Of a DNA stretch of 64,000 nucleotides, positions 55,901 through 63,828 are shown piece after piece (the stretch's first letter is position 1; every line of letters begins with the position of its first letter). The translations under genes and the position numbers were made by a program. Below the pieces are notes generated by a model. That model saw only the letters and a list, made by a program, of their open reading frames with translations. It was not told the DNA's origin and did no database searches. The stretch spans positions 1 to 64,000 of IMG/VR virus record IMGVR_UViG_3300010397_000005. The stretch is one strand, 5' to 3'. Source of the stretch: a virus.

Positions 55901-57302
55901 CACAACCCTCACTGATGCAATCTCGACTCAATTCCACCAACTCCTCGACTTCAGTGATTCGCTAATCCTCGCAGACAACGCATCGTTCCAACTTGGCTAC
56001 GAGCACCAATTCAGCGACTCGATCGATCTCACCGATAGTGAATTACACCAACTCAATCAACGCCTCGCGTTCACTGACTCGATCAACAACCTGAGCGATT
56101 CCCTGACACTGACTCTCGGCGCTGCACTCAATTTCACTGACTCACTCACACTCACTGATTCTCTCCAGCTAGGCTATGGTCTATTCCTTGCCGACGATAC
56201 CAATCTCTACATGGACGACATCCTCACTACTGCACCGCAGGGGCCACTGCGCCAAGTCGGGGTGACGGATGCGTTACAGGATCTCACTGATGAAGTTCAA
56301 CTGCGACTCAACTATTTACTCACAGTTGCAGATGATAGCGCGACGTTTGACGACTCAGTCTTACTACAACTGGGTTTCCTTGCGACTCTCAGTGACTCTT
56401 ATTCACTCGCCGACTCTCTTGCAGCTACTTTAGACTACCTGCAACCACTGGGCGATTCGCTTGCGTTGAGTGACGTGGTCCAATTGCGGCTGGGTTATGA
56501 GATTCCCACGTCAGACACGTTGCAACTGAGTGACCTCACTGCGCTCCGGCTCAGTTATCAGCTATCGACAGACGACTCGATCTTACTAGCTGATTCGATC
56601 TTTCTTGCGGCTGAACTGCGTTTCACGTCGAGCGATCTCATCTCACTAACCGATACTGAAGATGCAACGCTCGGTTATTGCACGTCACTGTCAGACTCTT
56701 TTGTACTCAACGACAGTGTTCAGCTTCGACTGGGATTTGAACTGGCAATCGTTGATACAATCTCGCTGAGCGATACTGAATCCACCTCTCTCACCTACCA
56801 CCTCCCACTTGCAGATAATGTCGCATTATTAGCTGATTCAGTCACTTTAACCCCCGGTTTGGGCCTCATTATCAGCGATAACGGGCCAGTCTTCACTGAG
56901 TCGATCTCCTTGTTTAGCACAGGCCGGTTGCAACTTGCCGACGCACTCGCGCTCGCTGATTCGCTCACAAAGTTTAGCGCAGGATTTATCCAGTTCGAGG
57001 ACACGCTTGCACTCACCGATAGCGTTGCCATCGACCTGCGCGGGCCGGACTTGGACGAAGTGCTCAGCGACGCGCTGCAACTCGCCGACGCAGTCTCGCT
57101 CTCCCTTAACGACGAACTGCGACTGGAGTTGCAACTCACTGATCTCGTCACGCTCTCAGACCACTATTTCGATCTCCGCTACCCCTATACCCCTAGCGCC
57201 AGACGACATATTGTAGTACCATCCCGCACAAGGGTGACGAGGCCAGTGAAGCGGAGTGGGATTATCGTGCCGTCGAGTGACAGGACAACGAGAGTTGAGT
57301 GA
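52929..57302 (+). CDS. Giant repeat protein with LamG-like domains (fibre or adhesin)
   Basis: The 1457-residue protein has an N-terminal beta-rich domain (residues 1-215), a first block of about seven 20-residue repeats (215-385), a LamG-like part (390-600), a further beta domain (600-755), and then a second block of roughly 30 repeats (757-1415) before a basic tail. Each repeat has the form x2-D-S-x2-L-x-D-S-x5-L-x-Y. It may be a beta-solenoid with Asp-ligated metal. It lies between the terminase and portal genes. A virion fibre role is inferred. Confidence 0.75.
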   Translation: MAAAVRTSAVGGSSSGTGNRNATITPASGDLLVVYCCVAANTNDTPTCSDDNGSGTYDLIETMNFAISGVNYRMSVFIRTALMVNTTSTVVTVATGSNSSGAVHVLAITGVTRTGANAVRSSGSQNNQAAATAAPTLNQAALTLNPTLVAHGSADTTTTPPTNWTEIQDTNFANDTVALETAFRASGFTGTTITFGAASSTQFCSHAMELDTTVLLSQSASDDVNNLADARGVGYGNLHTDSFTLSDTAQVVLGYVLSASDNINNLADGTAQVVGIITSLADSLATLADANARLLGYLLALADTTAANWADAHQLLLAQRLALADNSFNAADAAVLQLDQLTLLADSFSLGDSESHLLAITLDFSDSIDSLADSVRFEQGLTLADAGPFVESATSTPANVVYLDPGGDAVQATGYFNVAGGSGTLNFDSTRQVVGIGSWKFDSGGDNSLTHATVNGVLTDGLGNNNRRISFYFRYDSVPETLTTIVRTLEAAGGPIFSLALLDRAGEVGLRLTTAVDSVDSVASLAPHEWHRISVAYTLPSADDLSVNVYFDSILVLTLANVSTGGLSPASNFRYGWIEQPGADRICWFDQIYLDDGGDLTDPGDIRSTAKLPATVNADNFDTTGGTGAVNERPVDLTNYRQQAATAQVHQNYTLQTASAGDVDISSKTIVGYMGWVIAKKSGFGATFGFTVNGVTTAIQLSTTPAFIKLPVTDAAYPSDPAGIGMRSTTSSNDTFLYECGVVVAFRETQSGHDAIALGYGLLTSDSFALTDDCVTQLYQHLTLFDSLDNLADSIILQLHEVTGEIVLELDDVLVLGDSVDFLLGELVEVSSTLILSDSVTAQLDHLVTFSDSILPADSESHVLGYEESVVDVLSLTDVEAHLLAYLLSFSETVSLADSLALSPGLALSDSVVAFLDEISLQLAHLSGFSDSFLLTDSVVIVLGYEERASDALLLADAETRQVGQLRAFADSLVVTDEVALGLGLLLADSVTTLTDAISTQFHQLLDFSDSLILADNASFQLGYEHQFSDSIDLTDSELHQLNQRLAFTDSINNLSDSLTLTLGAALNFTDSLTLTDSLQLGYGLFLADDTNLYMDDILTTAPQGPLRQVGVTDALQDLTDEVQLRLNYLLTVADDSATFDDSVLLQLGFLATLSDSYSLADSLAATLDYLQPLGDSLALSDVVQLRLGYEIPTSDTLQLSDLTALRLSYQLSTDDSILLADSIFLAAELRFTSSDLISLTDTEDATLGYCTSLSDSFVLNDSVQLRLGFELAIVDTISLSDTESTSLTYHLPLADNVALLADSVTLTPGLGLIISDNGPVFTESISLFSTGRLQLADALALADSLTKFSAGFIQFEDTLALTDSVAIDLRGPDLDEVLSDALQLADAVSLSLNDELRLELQLTDLVTLSDHYFDLRYPYTPSARRHIVVPSRTRVTRPVKRSGIIVPSSDRTTRVE
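53575..54095 (+). repeat. First block of 20-residue D-S-x-L-D repeats
   Basis: About seven units of 60 bases encode Ala-rich versions of the repeat (LADSLATLADANARLLGY and others). The protein repeat is clear while the codons vary. Confidence 0.7.
55200..57170 (+). repeat. Second block of about 30 20-residue repeats
   Basis: Units such as LSDSYSLADSLAATLDYLQP, LGDSLALSDVVQLRLGYEIP and TSDTLQLSDLTALRLSYQLS follow each other exactly every 20 residues, with Asp at positions 3 and 9. Some units are shortened or disrupted near 56200 and 56900. The same motif occurs three times in the tail tip protein. Confidence 0.8.
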
Positions 57303-57305
57303 GTC

Positions 57306-57425
57306 ATGGTTGATCTAATCAGAGAATTCTTGTTCTGGAAAATTGTTCCAGTTCTTCTTGTGATCGCCCTAATCTGCGAAGTTGTTAAACTGGCAGCGAC
57401 TATTTACGTGCTGGTAAAAAGTTAG
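57306..57425 (+). CDS. 39-residue membrane protein
   Basis: The product has one long hydrophobic segment (IVPVLLVIALICEVVKLAA) with aromatic residues before it (FLFWK). It ends one base before the next ATG. Its function is unknown. Confidence 0.6.
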   Translation: MVDLIREFLFWKIVPVLLVIALICEVVKLAATIYVLVKS

Positions 57426-57623
57426 ATGACATGGCGAGTAGTGAAACGACCGGATCAATCAGTTGTCCACATCATGCCGATTGGTGACTTCGAGCCGCAC
57501 GATGAAGATGCTGCCTGTCACTGCGAGCCGGAGCTGGAGCTAATCGACGATGCGTTCTGTGACTTGCTGGTCCATAACGCGTATGACGAGAACTTGAATG
57601 ATAAATCTGATGTAATCGAATGA
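57426..57623 (+). CDS. Small acidic phage protein with Cys pair
   Basis: The 65-residue product starts directly after the previous stop and has VVHIMPIGDFEPHDEDAACHCEPE, a pattern seen in phage proteins of unknown role. It is acidic. Confidence 0.65.
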   Translation: MTWRVVKRPDQSVVHIMPIGDFEPHDEDAACHCEPELELIDDAFCDLLVHNAYDENLNDKSDVIE

Positions 57624-57811
57624 GCAATGCCCGCACCCAACTACGAGAGATCGTCGTCGCCGACATCAACGAGCATCATCCTGACAACGCGGACAAAGCG
57701 CACGCGATCGTGGATCGATTACTCGACATGCCGCAGATGCAATCAGACGACAGCGTGATCATGTTTATTCGCGCTTATCGACGGGCGATGGAGAGGAGAG
57801 ACGGTGGATAA
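57620..57811 (+). CDS. Hypothetical helical protein, 63 residues
   Basis: The product overlaps both neighbours (ATGA, then 8 bases). It is helical with ADKAHAIVDRLLDMP and a basic end. No family is recognised. Confidence 0.6.
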   Translation: MSNARTQLREIVVADINEHHPDNADKAHAIVDRLLDMPQMQSDDSVIMFIRAYRRAMERRDGG

Positions 57812-57998
57812 ATTACCGTCAAATAGCTACATCTCGGAATCGGAGTTAGAGGAATACGTGCGCAATGCGCCAGACCTGACCCCCTCGAAGATCGATCTGG
57901 AATGTGCGGCAGGTTGGATCGAGCCCTTCTTAGACGTTCCCGAAGAAGTGCGGATTGCCGCGGCTGAGTTGGCTATTGAACTGATCGAAGAAGGGTAA
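57804..57998 (+). CDS. Hypothetical acidic protein, 64 residues
   Basis: The start is GTG with AGGAGAG upstream. The product is acidic with SESELEEYVRNAPD and helical ends. No motif is recognised. Confidence 0.6.
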   Translation: MDKLPSNSYISESELEEYVRNAPDLTPSKIDLECAAGWIEPFLDVPEEVRIAAAELAIELIEEG

Positions 57999-58006
57999 TC
58001 CTATCG

Positions 58007-58264
58007 ATGGCATTCTCAGACAAGCTCGCAGTAGCTGACGGCGTCACGATCGCACTCAACTGCGCTCTCTGCGGCCAACCCGCAACCGAGGAACACTCCT
58101 GCACGAAGCGCTACTTGCGCAATCCTGCTGTAGTACTGGTCCGTTGTCTCGCCGATCCTTCGTCAAACGAACCTGACGACTTGTTCTTGATTCGCACCGA
58201 GCGCAGCGGTGAGGAATACACGACGACGCGAGCGGTGCTGAAGCGGGATTATGAGGAACTATAG
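58007..58264 (+). CDS. Cys-containing hypothetical protein, 85 residues
   Basis: The product has NCALCGQPATEEHSC, a likely zinc site, and then a beta-rich part (LFLIRTERSGEEYTTTRAVL). It is tightly spaced with its neighbours. Confidence 0.6.
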   Translation: MAFSDKLAVADGVTIALNCALCGQPATEEHSCTKRYLRNPAVVLVRCLADPSSNEPDDLFLIRTERSGEEYTTTRAVLKRDYEEL

Positions 58265-58540
58265 ATGGATCAGTGGCGACAAGTACTGAGGTACTGGTTC
58301 GATCTGGCCCGCATCCGTGACGAGACAGGTTTGCCAGTGGATTTAATCTACCTGGGCGCAGTAGAGAAGGACGCACTGCCCCGAGTGATCGAGAACCATC
58401 AAGTGCGGCCTGTAACGGAGGCGGAATTCCATCAGGGTATCAAAGATTGTATCGCCGTGTTGCAGGGGCGGTCTCCAAAGAGTATGAAGCTGACGAGTGA
58501 GATGATTAATTTTATTAAGAAGGAATGCGTACAGTCGTGA
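58265..58540 (+). CDS. Hypothetical helical protein, 91 residues
   Basis: The start is directly after the previous stop. The product is helical with VLRYWFDLARIRDETGLPVDLIYLG. No family is recognised. Confidence 0.6.
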   Translation: MDQWRQVLRYWFDLARIRDETGLPVDLIYLGAVEKDALPRVIENHQVRPVTEAEFHQGIKDCIAVLQGRSPKSMKLTSEMINFIKKECVQS

Positions 58541-58812
58541 GAGACTTCCAAGTCCGACGACATCCAGACGGCTCGTTCGCGCTCTACGATTCACAGGATC
58601 GACTCATCGATGGAATCATGGTTCAGGATACCGGACAGGAGCCTGTTAAAGTCGCCGCGACTGCGCGCATGGAGGAGAGCGGTCAGAAGTTCTACGTAGC
58701 CCTTCCTGTGACTCGTGACATTTTGGTTCACGATCTGCAAGTCATCGAGGAACGACTGAAGTATGCCGCGCTCAGTTGGGAGCGGGAACACGCTCAGCCA
58801 GTAGAAGATTAA
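58525..58812 (+). CDS. Hypothetical protein, 95 residues
   Basis: The product has a beta-rich FQVRRHPDGSFALYDSQDRLIDGI start and a helical end. It overlaps the previous gene by 16 bases. The function is unknown. Confidence 0.6.
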   Translation: MRTVVRDFQVRRHPDGSFALYDSQDRLIDGIMVQDTGQEPVKVAATARMEESGQKFYVALPVTRDILVHDLQVIEERLKYAALSWEREHAQPVED

Positions 58813-58826
58813 ACTAAGGAGACTGA

Positions 58827-60107
58827 ATGTCTGGACACTACCCAATGTTCACCGGACTACAGGTGGGAATTCCATTAAGTGGGCGACCGATAGTTCCCCA
58901 ATGGGCCTTTGCGTACGCAAGGCTTTCTCCCCCCATGTGCTACAACATGCATAGCTGCCACACGTGGAGAGCCCCGATCGCAGAAGCGCGAAACTACTTC
59001 GCTGAACAAGCGTTAGCCGTCGGTGCGCGTTATTTGTTCATGCTTGATGAAGATGTCGTTGCACCATCTGAGACATTGCAGAAACTGATCTACCGTGCTG
59101 AATGTAATCCCGAACTCATGGTTGTTGGTGGTATCTATTGCCACAAATCTCCTCCTGCAATGCCAATGATCTTCCGTGGCTTAGGTGCTGGTCCATACCT
59201 TGATTGGAAGGTTGGTGAATTCTTCGAGGTTGATGCGATCGCGATGGGTTGTACGTTGATCCGAACAGAAGTATTCAAACATCTGCCCAAGCCGTGGTTC
59301 AAAACCGTGGACTCGAATCACTATCTCGACGGTATCCAGAAGGCGGAGGTCTGGACTGAAGACATGTATGTTTGCGACCTTATCCGAAAGGCGGGGTTCA
59401 AAATCTACGCCGAAGGCTCAATTCTTTGTGAACACTGGGACTACAATACGATGGTAGCAACAACGCTGCCTGCCGATTCTCCGCCGATGAGACGCGCGAC
59501 CACGAAAACCAAAGGGCAAAAGAAGATCGTTGATTTAGGTTGCGGTGAATCGAAGTACGAAACTGATGAGGGCGATGTCCTAACGGTGGATGTTCGGGAT
59601 AGTGTGAATCCTGACTACAGAGCTGATCTTCACGACTTGCCCTTCGCGAACAACGAATTTGACATCGCTTACTCATCCCACGTGCTCGAACATTTCCCGC
59701 GCTCCGACACTGGCAGGGTACTGGATGAGTGGACGCGGATTCTCAAACCGGACGGCGAGATGCGTTTGATCGTGCCGAACCTCGAATGGGCCGCAGATCA
59801 AATCAAGCTTGGCGCGATGAACGACGACGTGCTCAACGTTCTCTACGGAGCGCAGACCTACGGCGAGAATTTCCACCAAATGGGATTTACACCTGCCGCA
59901 CTTACGTCTATGCTAAAAGAGCGCGGGTTCAAGCGCATGGACGTAGAAACGGTTGGATACAATCTGTGCGTTCGCGCATGGCGACAACCGCCCGCTGACT
60001 TGCCGAGTCTGGGCCAGCCGCCGGAGGGAGTGGTGGCGGCGACGAATGGACATAAGAAGCGCAAGGTGAAGGCAGCCAAGCCTAAATTAAACGGTAAGAA
60101 GAAATGA
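58827..60107 (+). CDS. Glycosyltransferase-methyltransferase fusion protein
   Basis: The 426-residue product joins two enzymes. Residues 1-225 look like a GT-A glycosyltransferase: an N-terminal QVGIPLSGRPIVPQ strand, ARYLFMLDEDVVAPSE with a DxD-like motif, VVGGIYCHK, and WTEDMYVCDLIRKAGFKIY. Residues 233-400 are a SAM methyltransferase: KIVDLGCGESK, VLTVDVRD, FDIAYSSHVLEHF and LKPDGEMRLIVPN. The tail is Lys-rich. It may glycosylate and methylate a virion, DNA or host glycan target. It stands upstream of the portal. Confidence 0.8.
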   Translation: MSGHYPMFTGLQVGIPLSGRPIVPQWAFAYARLSPPMCYNMHSCHTWRAPIAEARNYFAEQALAVGARYLFMLDEDVVAPSETLQKLIYRAECNPELMVVGGIYCHKSPPAMPMIFRGLGAGPYLDWKVGEFFEVDAIAMGCTLIRTEVFKHLPKPWFKTVDSNHYLDGIQKAEVWTEDMYVCDLIRKAGFKIYAEGSILCEHWDYNTMVATTLPADSPPMRRATTKTKGQKKIVDLGCGESKYETDEGDVLTVDVRDSVNPDYRADLHDLPFANNEFDIAYSSHVLEHFPRSDTGRVLDEWTRILKPDGEMRLIVPNLEWAADQIKLGAMNDDVLNVLYGAQTYGENFHQMGFTPAALTSMLKERGFKRMDVETVGYNLCVRAWRQPPADLPSLGQPPEGVVAATNGHKKRKVKAAKPKLNGKKK

Positions 60108-60262
60108 TCGACGCCGCAGAGTTGCGCGATCTGATCAGGCAATACGGTGCCGAAGTTGATGACGCAGCCTATCAGGCAGTTTACGGCTTTGGTATCTGGT
60201 ACGCAGATCAACAAAATGCTAGCGAGGTAGTTTTGTCTGACTGGACTCCGGCTAACCAATGA
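60104..60262 (+). CDS. 52-residue hypothetical protein
   Basis: The start and the stop overlap their neighbours as ATGA. The product is helical with AELRDLIRQYGAEVDDAAYQAV and ends in a Trp/Pro tail. It was found from its overlaps and is well packed. Confidence 0.6.
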   Translation: MIDAAELRDLIRQYGAEVDDAAYQAVYGFGIWYADQQNASEVVLSDWTPANQ

Positions 60263-60528
60263 CCCCCTTCATCCAAGATCCCAACGCCACCCTCGACTAC
60301 CCCTTCGACTGGTCCACTTATCTCGCTGGCGATACAATCCAGACCAGCCAGTTTATTGTCGATAGTGGGATCATGGTCGAGTCGGACGCGATTCTCGATC
60401 CTGCGAACACAGTCATCTGGCTCTCGGGTGTGGCTAAAGGCAAACGTTACGCAGTGACAAACCGTATCGTGACTGTAGGCGGTAGGGAGGACGACTGGAC
60501 GATCTACGTGCTAGGGAAGGAGCGGTGA
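60259..60528 (+). CDS. Conserved phage structural protein (fibre-tail adaptor-like)
   Basis: The 89-residue product has QDPNATLDYPFDWSTYLAGDTIQTS, then VIWLSGVAKGKRYAVTNRIVT and a DDWTIYVL end, which matches a small beta-sandwich phage family often lying among head and tail genes. The start and stop overlap neighbours. Confidence 0.7.
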   Translation: MTPFIQDPNATLDYPFDWSTYLAGDTIQTSQFIVDSGIMVESDAILDPANTVIWLSGVAKGKRYAVTNRIVTVGGREDDWTIYVLGKER

Positions 60529-60680
60529 TGGATTATCAAGGCTTATACGAGGACGTTCTCGACATAGAATCCCGTGCTCGTGAAACAGGATTAGCCGAAC
60601 TCGCCCAAGAATGCTACGAGTTCCGCTTGGATATGTTACTTCGTTTTTATACTCCGATTGGGCATTACCGAATAAGCTAA
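60528..60680 (+). CDS. 50-residue hypothetical protein
   Basis: AAGGAG precedes the ATG, which overlaps the upstream stop (TGATG). The stop overlaps the portal start (TAATG). The product is helical and acidic in its first half and ends basic and aromatic. Confidence 0.6.
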   Translation: MDYQGLYEDVLDIESRARETGLAELAQECYEFRLDMLLRFYTPIGHYRIS

Positions 60681-63292
60681 TGGGCTTCCTAGACCGACTA
60701 TCATCAGCCATCAAGTCCCTCCGCTTCCCTGCGCCTGCCCCGCCCAACCTCGTCTCCGTCTTCCCGACATGGGCCGATTTCGATCAAGCTGTTAACCAAC
60801 TCCTCATCGGCTTCAAAGGAACGGGACGAGACTACGCCTCCGCCGTCGGTGATCTCACCATGTCATCGCTGATGATGGCCGCAGTTACCGCAGTCGGCAA
60901 TAGCGCCAGTGAAGCTGAACTCCAAGTGCGTGAGCAGCAAGGGAACGAGGAAGTCATCGTCGACGATCACGAACTGGTTAAACTCTGGTATCGGCCCAAC
61001 AACTTCTACGACGCCCCGACGATGATCAAAGCAGTGAGCACAAGCTGGGTCATCACTGATAACGCCTACATACGCAAGGAACGCAATGAGGAAGGGAGGG
61101 TCAAGGAACTCTGGTACGAGCCACACAACACGATCCGCGCAGTTTACCCCGCTGACGGTTCGGAATTTATTTCCAACTATGAAGTCCAGCGCGGCCCGGA
61201 CTGGCTGCCGATTCCTGTCACCGATGTCATCCATTTCCGCAATGGCCTAGACCCTGCCAACCCCCGCTACGGACTTGCGTCCACCCCCGCCATCTTCCGC
61301 GAGATCTTCGGTGACAACGAATCGGCGAACTGGTATGCGAACTTGATGGCGAATGACGCAGGGTTCAGGTACTTCCTCAGCATCGACAACAAAGCAGGCG
61401 AACTGGGGCAGGAAGACATCAACAATATCAAGAAGCTGCTGATGGCCCAGATCACGGGCGACAAGAAGTTCACGCCGCCTATCATCACCAACGCTGAGCC
61501 AAAGAAGTTGCAGTTCTCGCCGCAGGAGTTGGATTTGCGTTTGCAGCGTTATCTCGCTGAGGAGAGGTTCTGCGCGGTCAAGGGAATTCCCGGTACGGTG
61601 ATGGAGTTCGGATCGGCAGGGGAGCATTGTTTACCTGCGGATACTCGAATCAGTACGGTTGAGCGTGGGCCAGTGTCGATTAGGGACGTGCGGGTCGGTG
61701 ATTTGGTCTGGGCATTTGATCCTGACGGTTCACTTGTCCGGCGGCCTGTCACGTGGTCGGGCTTCACTGGGCGCAAGCAGTTGTTCAAACTGAAGGCACG
61801 CAATCGCACGATCTGGGCCAGTGGTAATCACCCGTTTCTAGTGCGCAAGCAGGAAAAAGTTGAAGCGCCTCGCATAGGCCATCGTCACAGTCCTGAATGG
61901 CGCTACTGGCTGGAGTGGGTGGCGCTGGAGAATTTGCAAGTCGGGGACAGAATTCTTGAAGTGCTCGCGCTGCCAGATACAGGTAAGACCGAGTTGCCGG
62001 ACGGAACTCCGGCCAGCGCTCAACTTATGCAGTGGTTGGGAGCGTTTGTGGGGGATGGGTGCTATCAAAGTGATTGCTATTTAACTTTATGTATCCCTAA
62101 AGAGGATCGGGTCAGGCGAGAATATTATTCCCTAACTCAAGGTTTGTTCACTAAGCAAGTTACACAATCGGGAGGTGGCCGATGGAATACTTTAATAGCG
62201 CTGTCTCCACAGTCTCTGGGTGTTGCGACTGCACCTGCGCACTTGAGGGAAACGAATAATGGCTTTAGTTTCTCGTCGAGACATACATTCCTCTGGTTAG
62301 AGCAAGCGGGATTCAAGCGCGGCGCGCGAAATAAGCACATACCTGAGTGGGTATTCGGGCTGACCGAAGAATTACGACTGGCATTTCTACGTGGAATGCT
62401 CGATACCGATGGTTCGGTTAGCAGGCGTGGTCATGCTGTGTGGAGATTGGCGAGTAGGCAATTAACTTACGACTTGTGGCATCTGTCGCTCGGGTTGGGT
62501 ATGAGCGTGTCAAATATCTACCACCTTCAGCAACCGAAGTCCTGCCTGCCGAACGAGGGTAGGCAAGAGTTCTACGATGCATGGCAATTCACAATCATGT
62601 CTGCGGAGGACGTGAGAAGAATCGGTTCCGAAGATCCGCTGTACGTCAAATACTTATCAGCGACTAATGAGAAGAAGCGAACCAACCGAGCCAGCCGTGG
62701 CGATCATATCCTGCCCGATTTCACTGCGACCGTTGCTATTCAATCAATTGAAGCTGGCCCAGAAGAAGATGTCTACGATCTCACTGTCGAAGGTGCGCAT
62801 AACTTCATCGCCGATGGCTTGACGGTACACAACAGCATTTACAACAATGTTTTTCAGAGTCAACAGCGTTTTACAAACAACTATCTCGCACCGTTCTGGA
62901 AACACATCGCGGAGACGTTGACACATAGTCTCCTTCGCGAATTCGACAACAAACCTAATCACTACGTCTTCTACGACACGGCTGATGTCAAAGCACTACA
63001 GGAAGACGAAAGCAGTCGTCACAAGCGCTGGCGAGAGGATTATTTAGGCGGAGGGATCACTCGGGCCGAGTATCGTCGAGCAATTGGACTGGACGCAACT
63101 GAAGCAGACGACGTATATTTCGTGCCGAGAGGTGGGGCGACACAGGCGAGAGATGCGGCAGCTCCGAAAAATGCAGCGGCTCCGGCGACTACGACTGCAA
63201 CCGCGAGTAGCAACGGGAACGGAATAGGCGATAACGGCACCAGTGGAGTAAAACCCAGTCCGGCGATTTCGACAGCGAGGTTGGTTTCGTGA
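60680..63292 (+). CDS. Portal protein interrupted by an intein
   Basis: The start is ATG at the TAATG junction. The 870-residue precursor has an N-terminal portal domain (KGTGRDYASAVGDL, LVKLWYRPNN, AYIRKERNEEG, DVIHFRNGLDPANPRYGLA) up to His316, an intein of 402 residues, and a portal C-terminus beginning SIYNNVFQSQQRFTNNYLAPF with a disordered Ala/Thr-rich tail. Spliced, it would be about 468 residues, normal for a portal. It forms the DNA gate of the head. Confidence 0.88.
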   Translation: MGFLDRLSSAIKSLRFPAPAPPNLVSVFPTWADFDQAVNQLLIGFKGTGRDYASAVGDLTMSSLMMAAVTAVGNSASEAELQVREQQGNEEVIVDDHELVKLWYRPNNFYDAPTMIKAVSTSWVITDNAYIRKERNEEGRVKELWYEPHNTIRAVYPADGSEFISNYEVQRGPDWLPIPVTDVIHFRNGLDPANPRYGLASTPAIFREIFGDNESANWYANLMANDAGFRYFLSIDNKAGELGQEDINNIKKLLMAQITGDKKFTPPIITNAEPKKLQFSPQELDLRLQRYLAEERFCAVKGIPGTVMEFGSAGEHCLPADTRISTVERGPVSIRDVRVGDLVWAFDPDGSLVRRPVTWSGFTGRKQLFKLKARNRTIWASGNHPFLVRKQEKVEAPRIGHRHSPEWRYWLEWVALENLQVGDRILEVLALPDTGKTELPDGTPASAQLMQWLGAFVGDGCYQSDCYLTLCIPKEDRVRREYYSLTQGLFTKQVTQSGGGRWNTLIALSPQSLGVATAPAHLRETNNGFSFSSRHTFLWLEQAGFKRGARNKHIPEWVFGLTEELRLAFLRGMLDTDGSVSRRGHAVWRLASRQLTYDLWHLSLGLGMSVSNIYHLQQPKSCLPNEGRQEFYDAWQFTIMSAEDVRRIGSEDPLYVKYLSATNEKKRTNRASRGDHILPDFTATVAIQSIEAGPEEDVYDLTVEGAHNFIADGLTVHNSIYNNVFQSQQRFTNNYLAPFWKHIAETLTHSLLREFDNKPNHYVFYDTADVKALQEDESSRHKRWREDYLGGGITRAEYRRAIGLDATEADDVYFVPRGGATQARDAAAPKNAAAPATTTATASSNGNGIGDNGTSGVKPSPAISTARLVS
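61628..62833 (+). mobile_element. LAGLIDADG intein in the portal gene
   Basis: The intein begins at Cys317 (CLPADTRI) and ends in HN followed by Ser as the +1 residue. Blocks seen: A with C1, B with SGNHPFLV, endonuclease motifs LGAFVGDG and FLRGMLDTDG, and block F/G with VYDLTVEGAHNFIADGLTVHN. So both splicing and homing parts look intact. The insertion site lies in the conserved portal core. Confidence 0.92.
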
Positions 63293-63618
63293 GTAAATTT
63301 AGCAACCTAAAGTGCGGGAGGCGATTACCAAGCGTAGAGCGAAACGGGTGGAGATTTTCACTGCTTTGCGATTTGCCTATAGCCCATGAAGGTCCGTGTG
63401 AGCCGGACGATCTAGAAATCTTGGCAGGAACTGTCATTCCTGGCCTAAAACAGCATCAGTGGTGGTGCGGCGGCAAGGAACCGTGTGCTTGTACTGAGAC
63501 GTGGAAAGCCAAATATCTTAAACGTCCAGATCCTGACGGCACGATTGAGTTAATGTTGGAACAGGCTCGCGTAAACGATAAACGCACAATGGAGGCAATT
63601 TACGGTAGGCAAGATTGA
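63289..63618 (+). CDS. Hypothetical protein with Cys/His cluster, 109 residues
   Basis: The start is GTG overlapping the portal stop (GTGA). The product has RFSLLCDLPIAHEGPCEPDD and WWCGGKEPCACTETW, suggesting two zinc-binding sites. No family is recognised. Confidence 0.6.
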   Translation: MSKFSNLKCGRRLPSVERNGWRFSLLCDLPIAHEGPCEPDDLEILAGTVIPGLKQHQWWCGGKEPCACTETWKAKYLKRPDPDGTIELMLEQARVNDKRTMEAIYGRQD

Positions 63619-63624
63619 TTCTGA

Positions 63625-63828
63625 ATGAGCACCCAACCCATTCCCCGCGTGATTAAACCTGTTGCGCCGACACAAATTGGTGATACACTGCGGCTGACTG
63701 ACGAGCTTGAGCTGGAGCTGCGCCGGATTGTACGCGAGGAAATGCGAGAGTTCCTGCTGGCCCAGCGCCGGGCTGCGAAGTATGTTGATAGTGTAGTGAT
63801 TCAGCAGTTGGGGTTAATAACCACATGA
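63625..63828 (+). CDS. Hypothetical protein, 67 residues
   Basis: The product is helical with LELELRRIVREEMREFLLAQRRAAK, a charged amphipathic helix that could interact with a head protein. It overlaps the last gene by ATGA. Confidence 0.6.
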   Translation: MSTQPIPRVIKPVAPTQIGDTLRLTDELELELRRIVREEMREFLLAQRRAAKYVDSVVIQQLGLITT

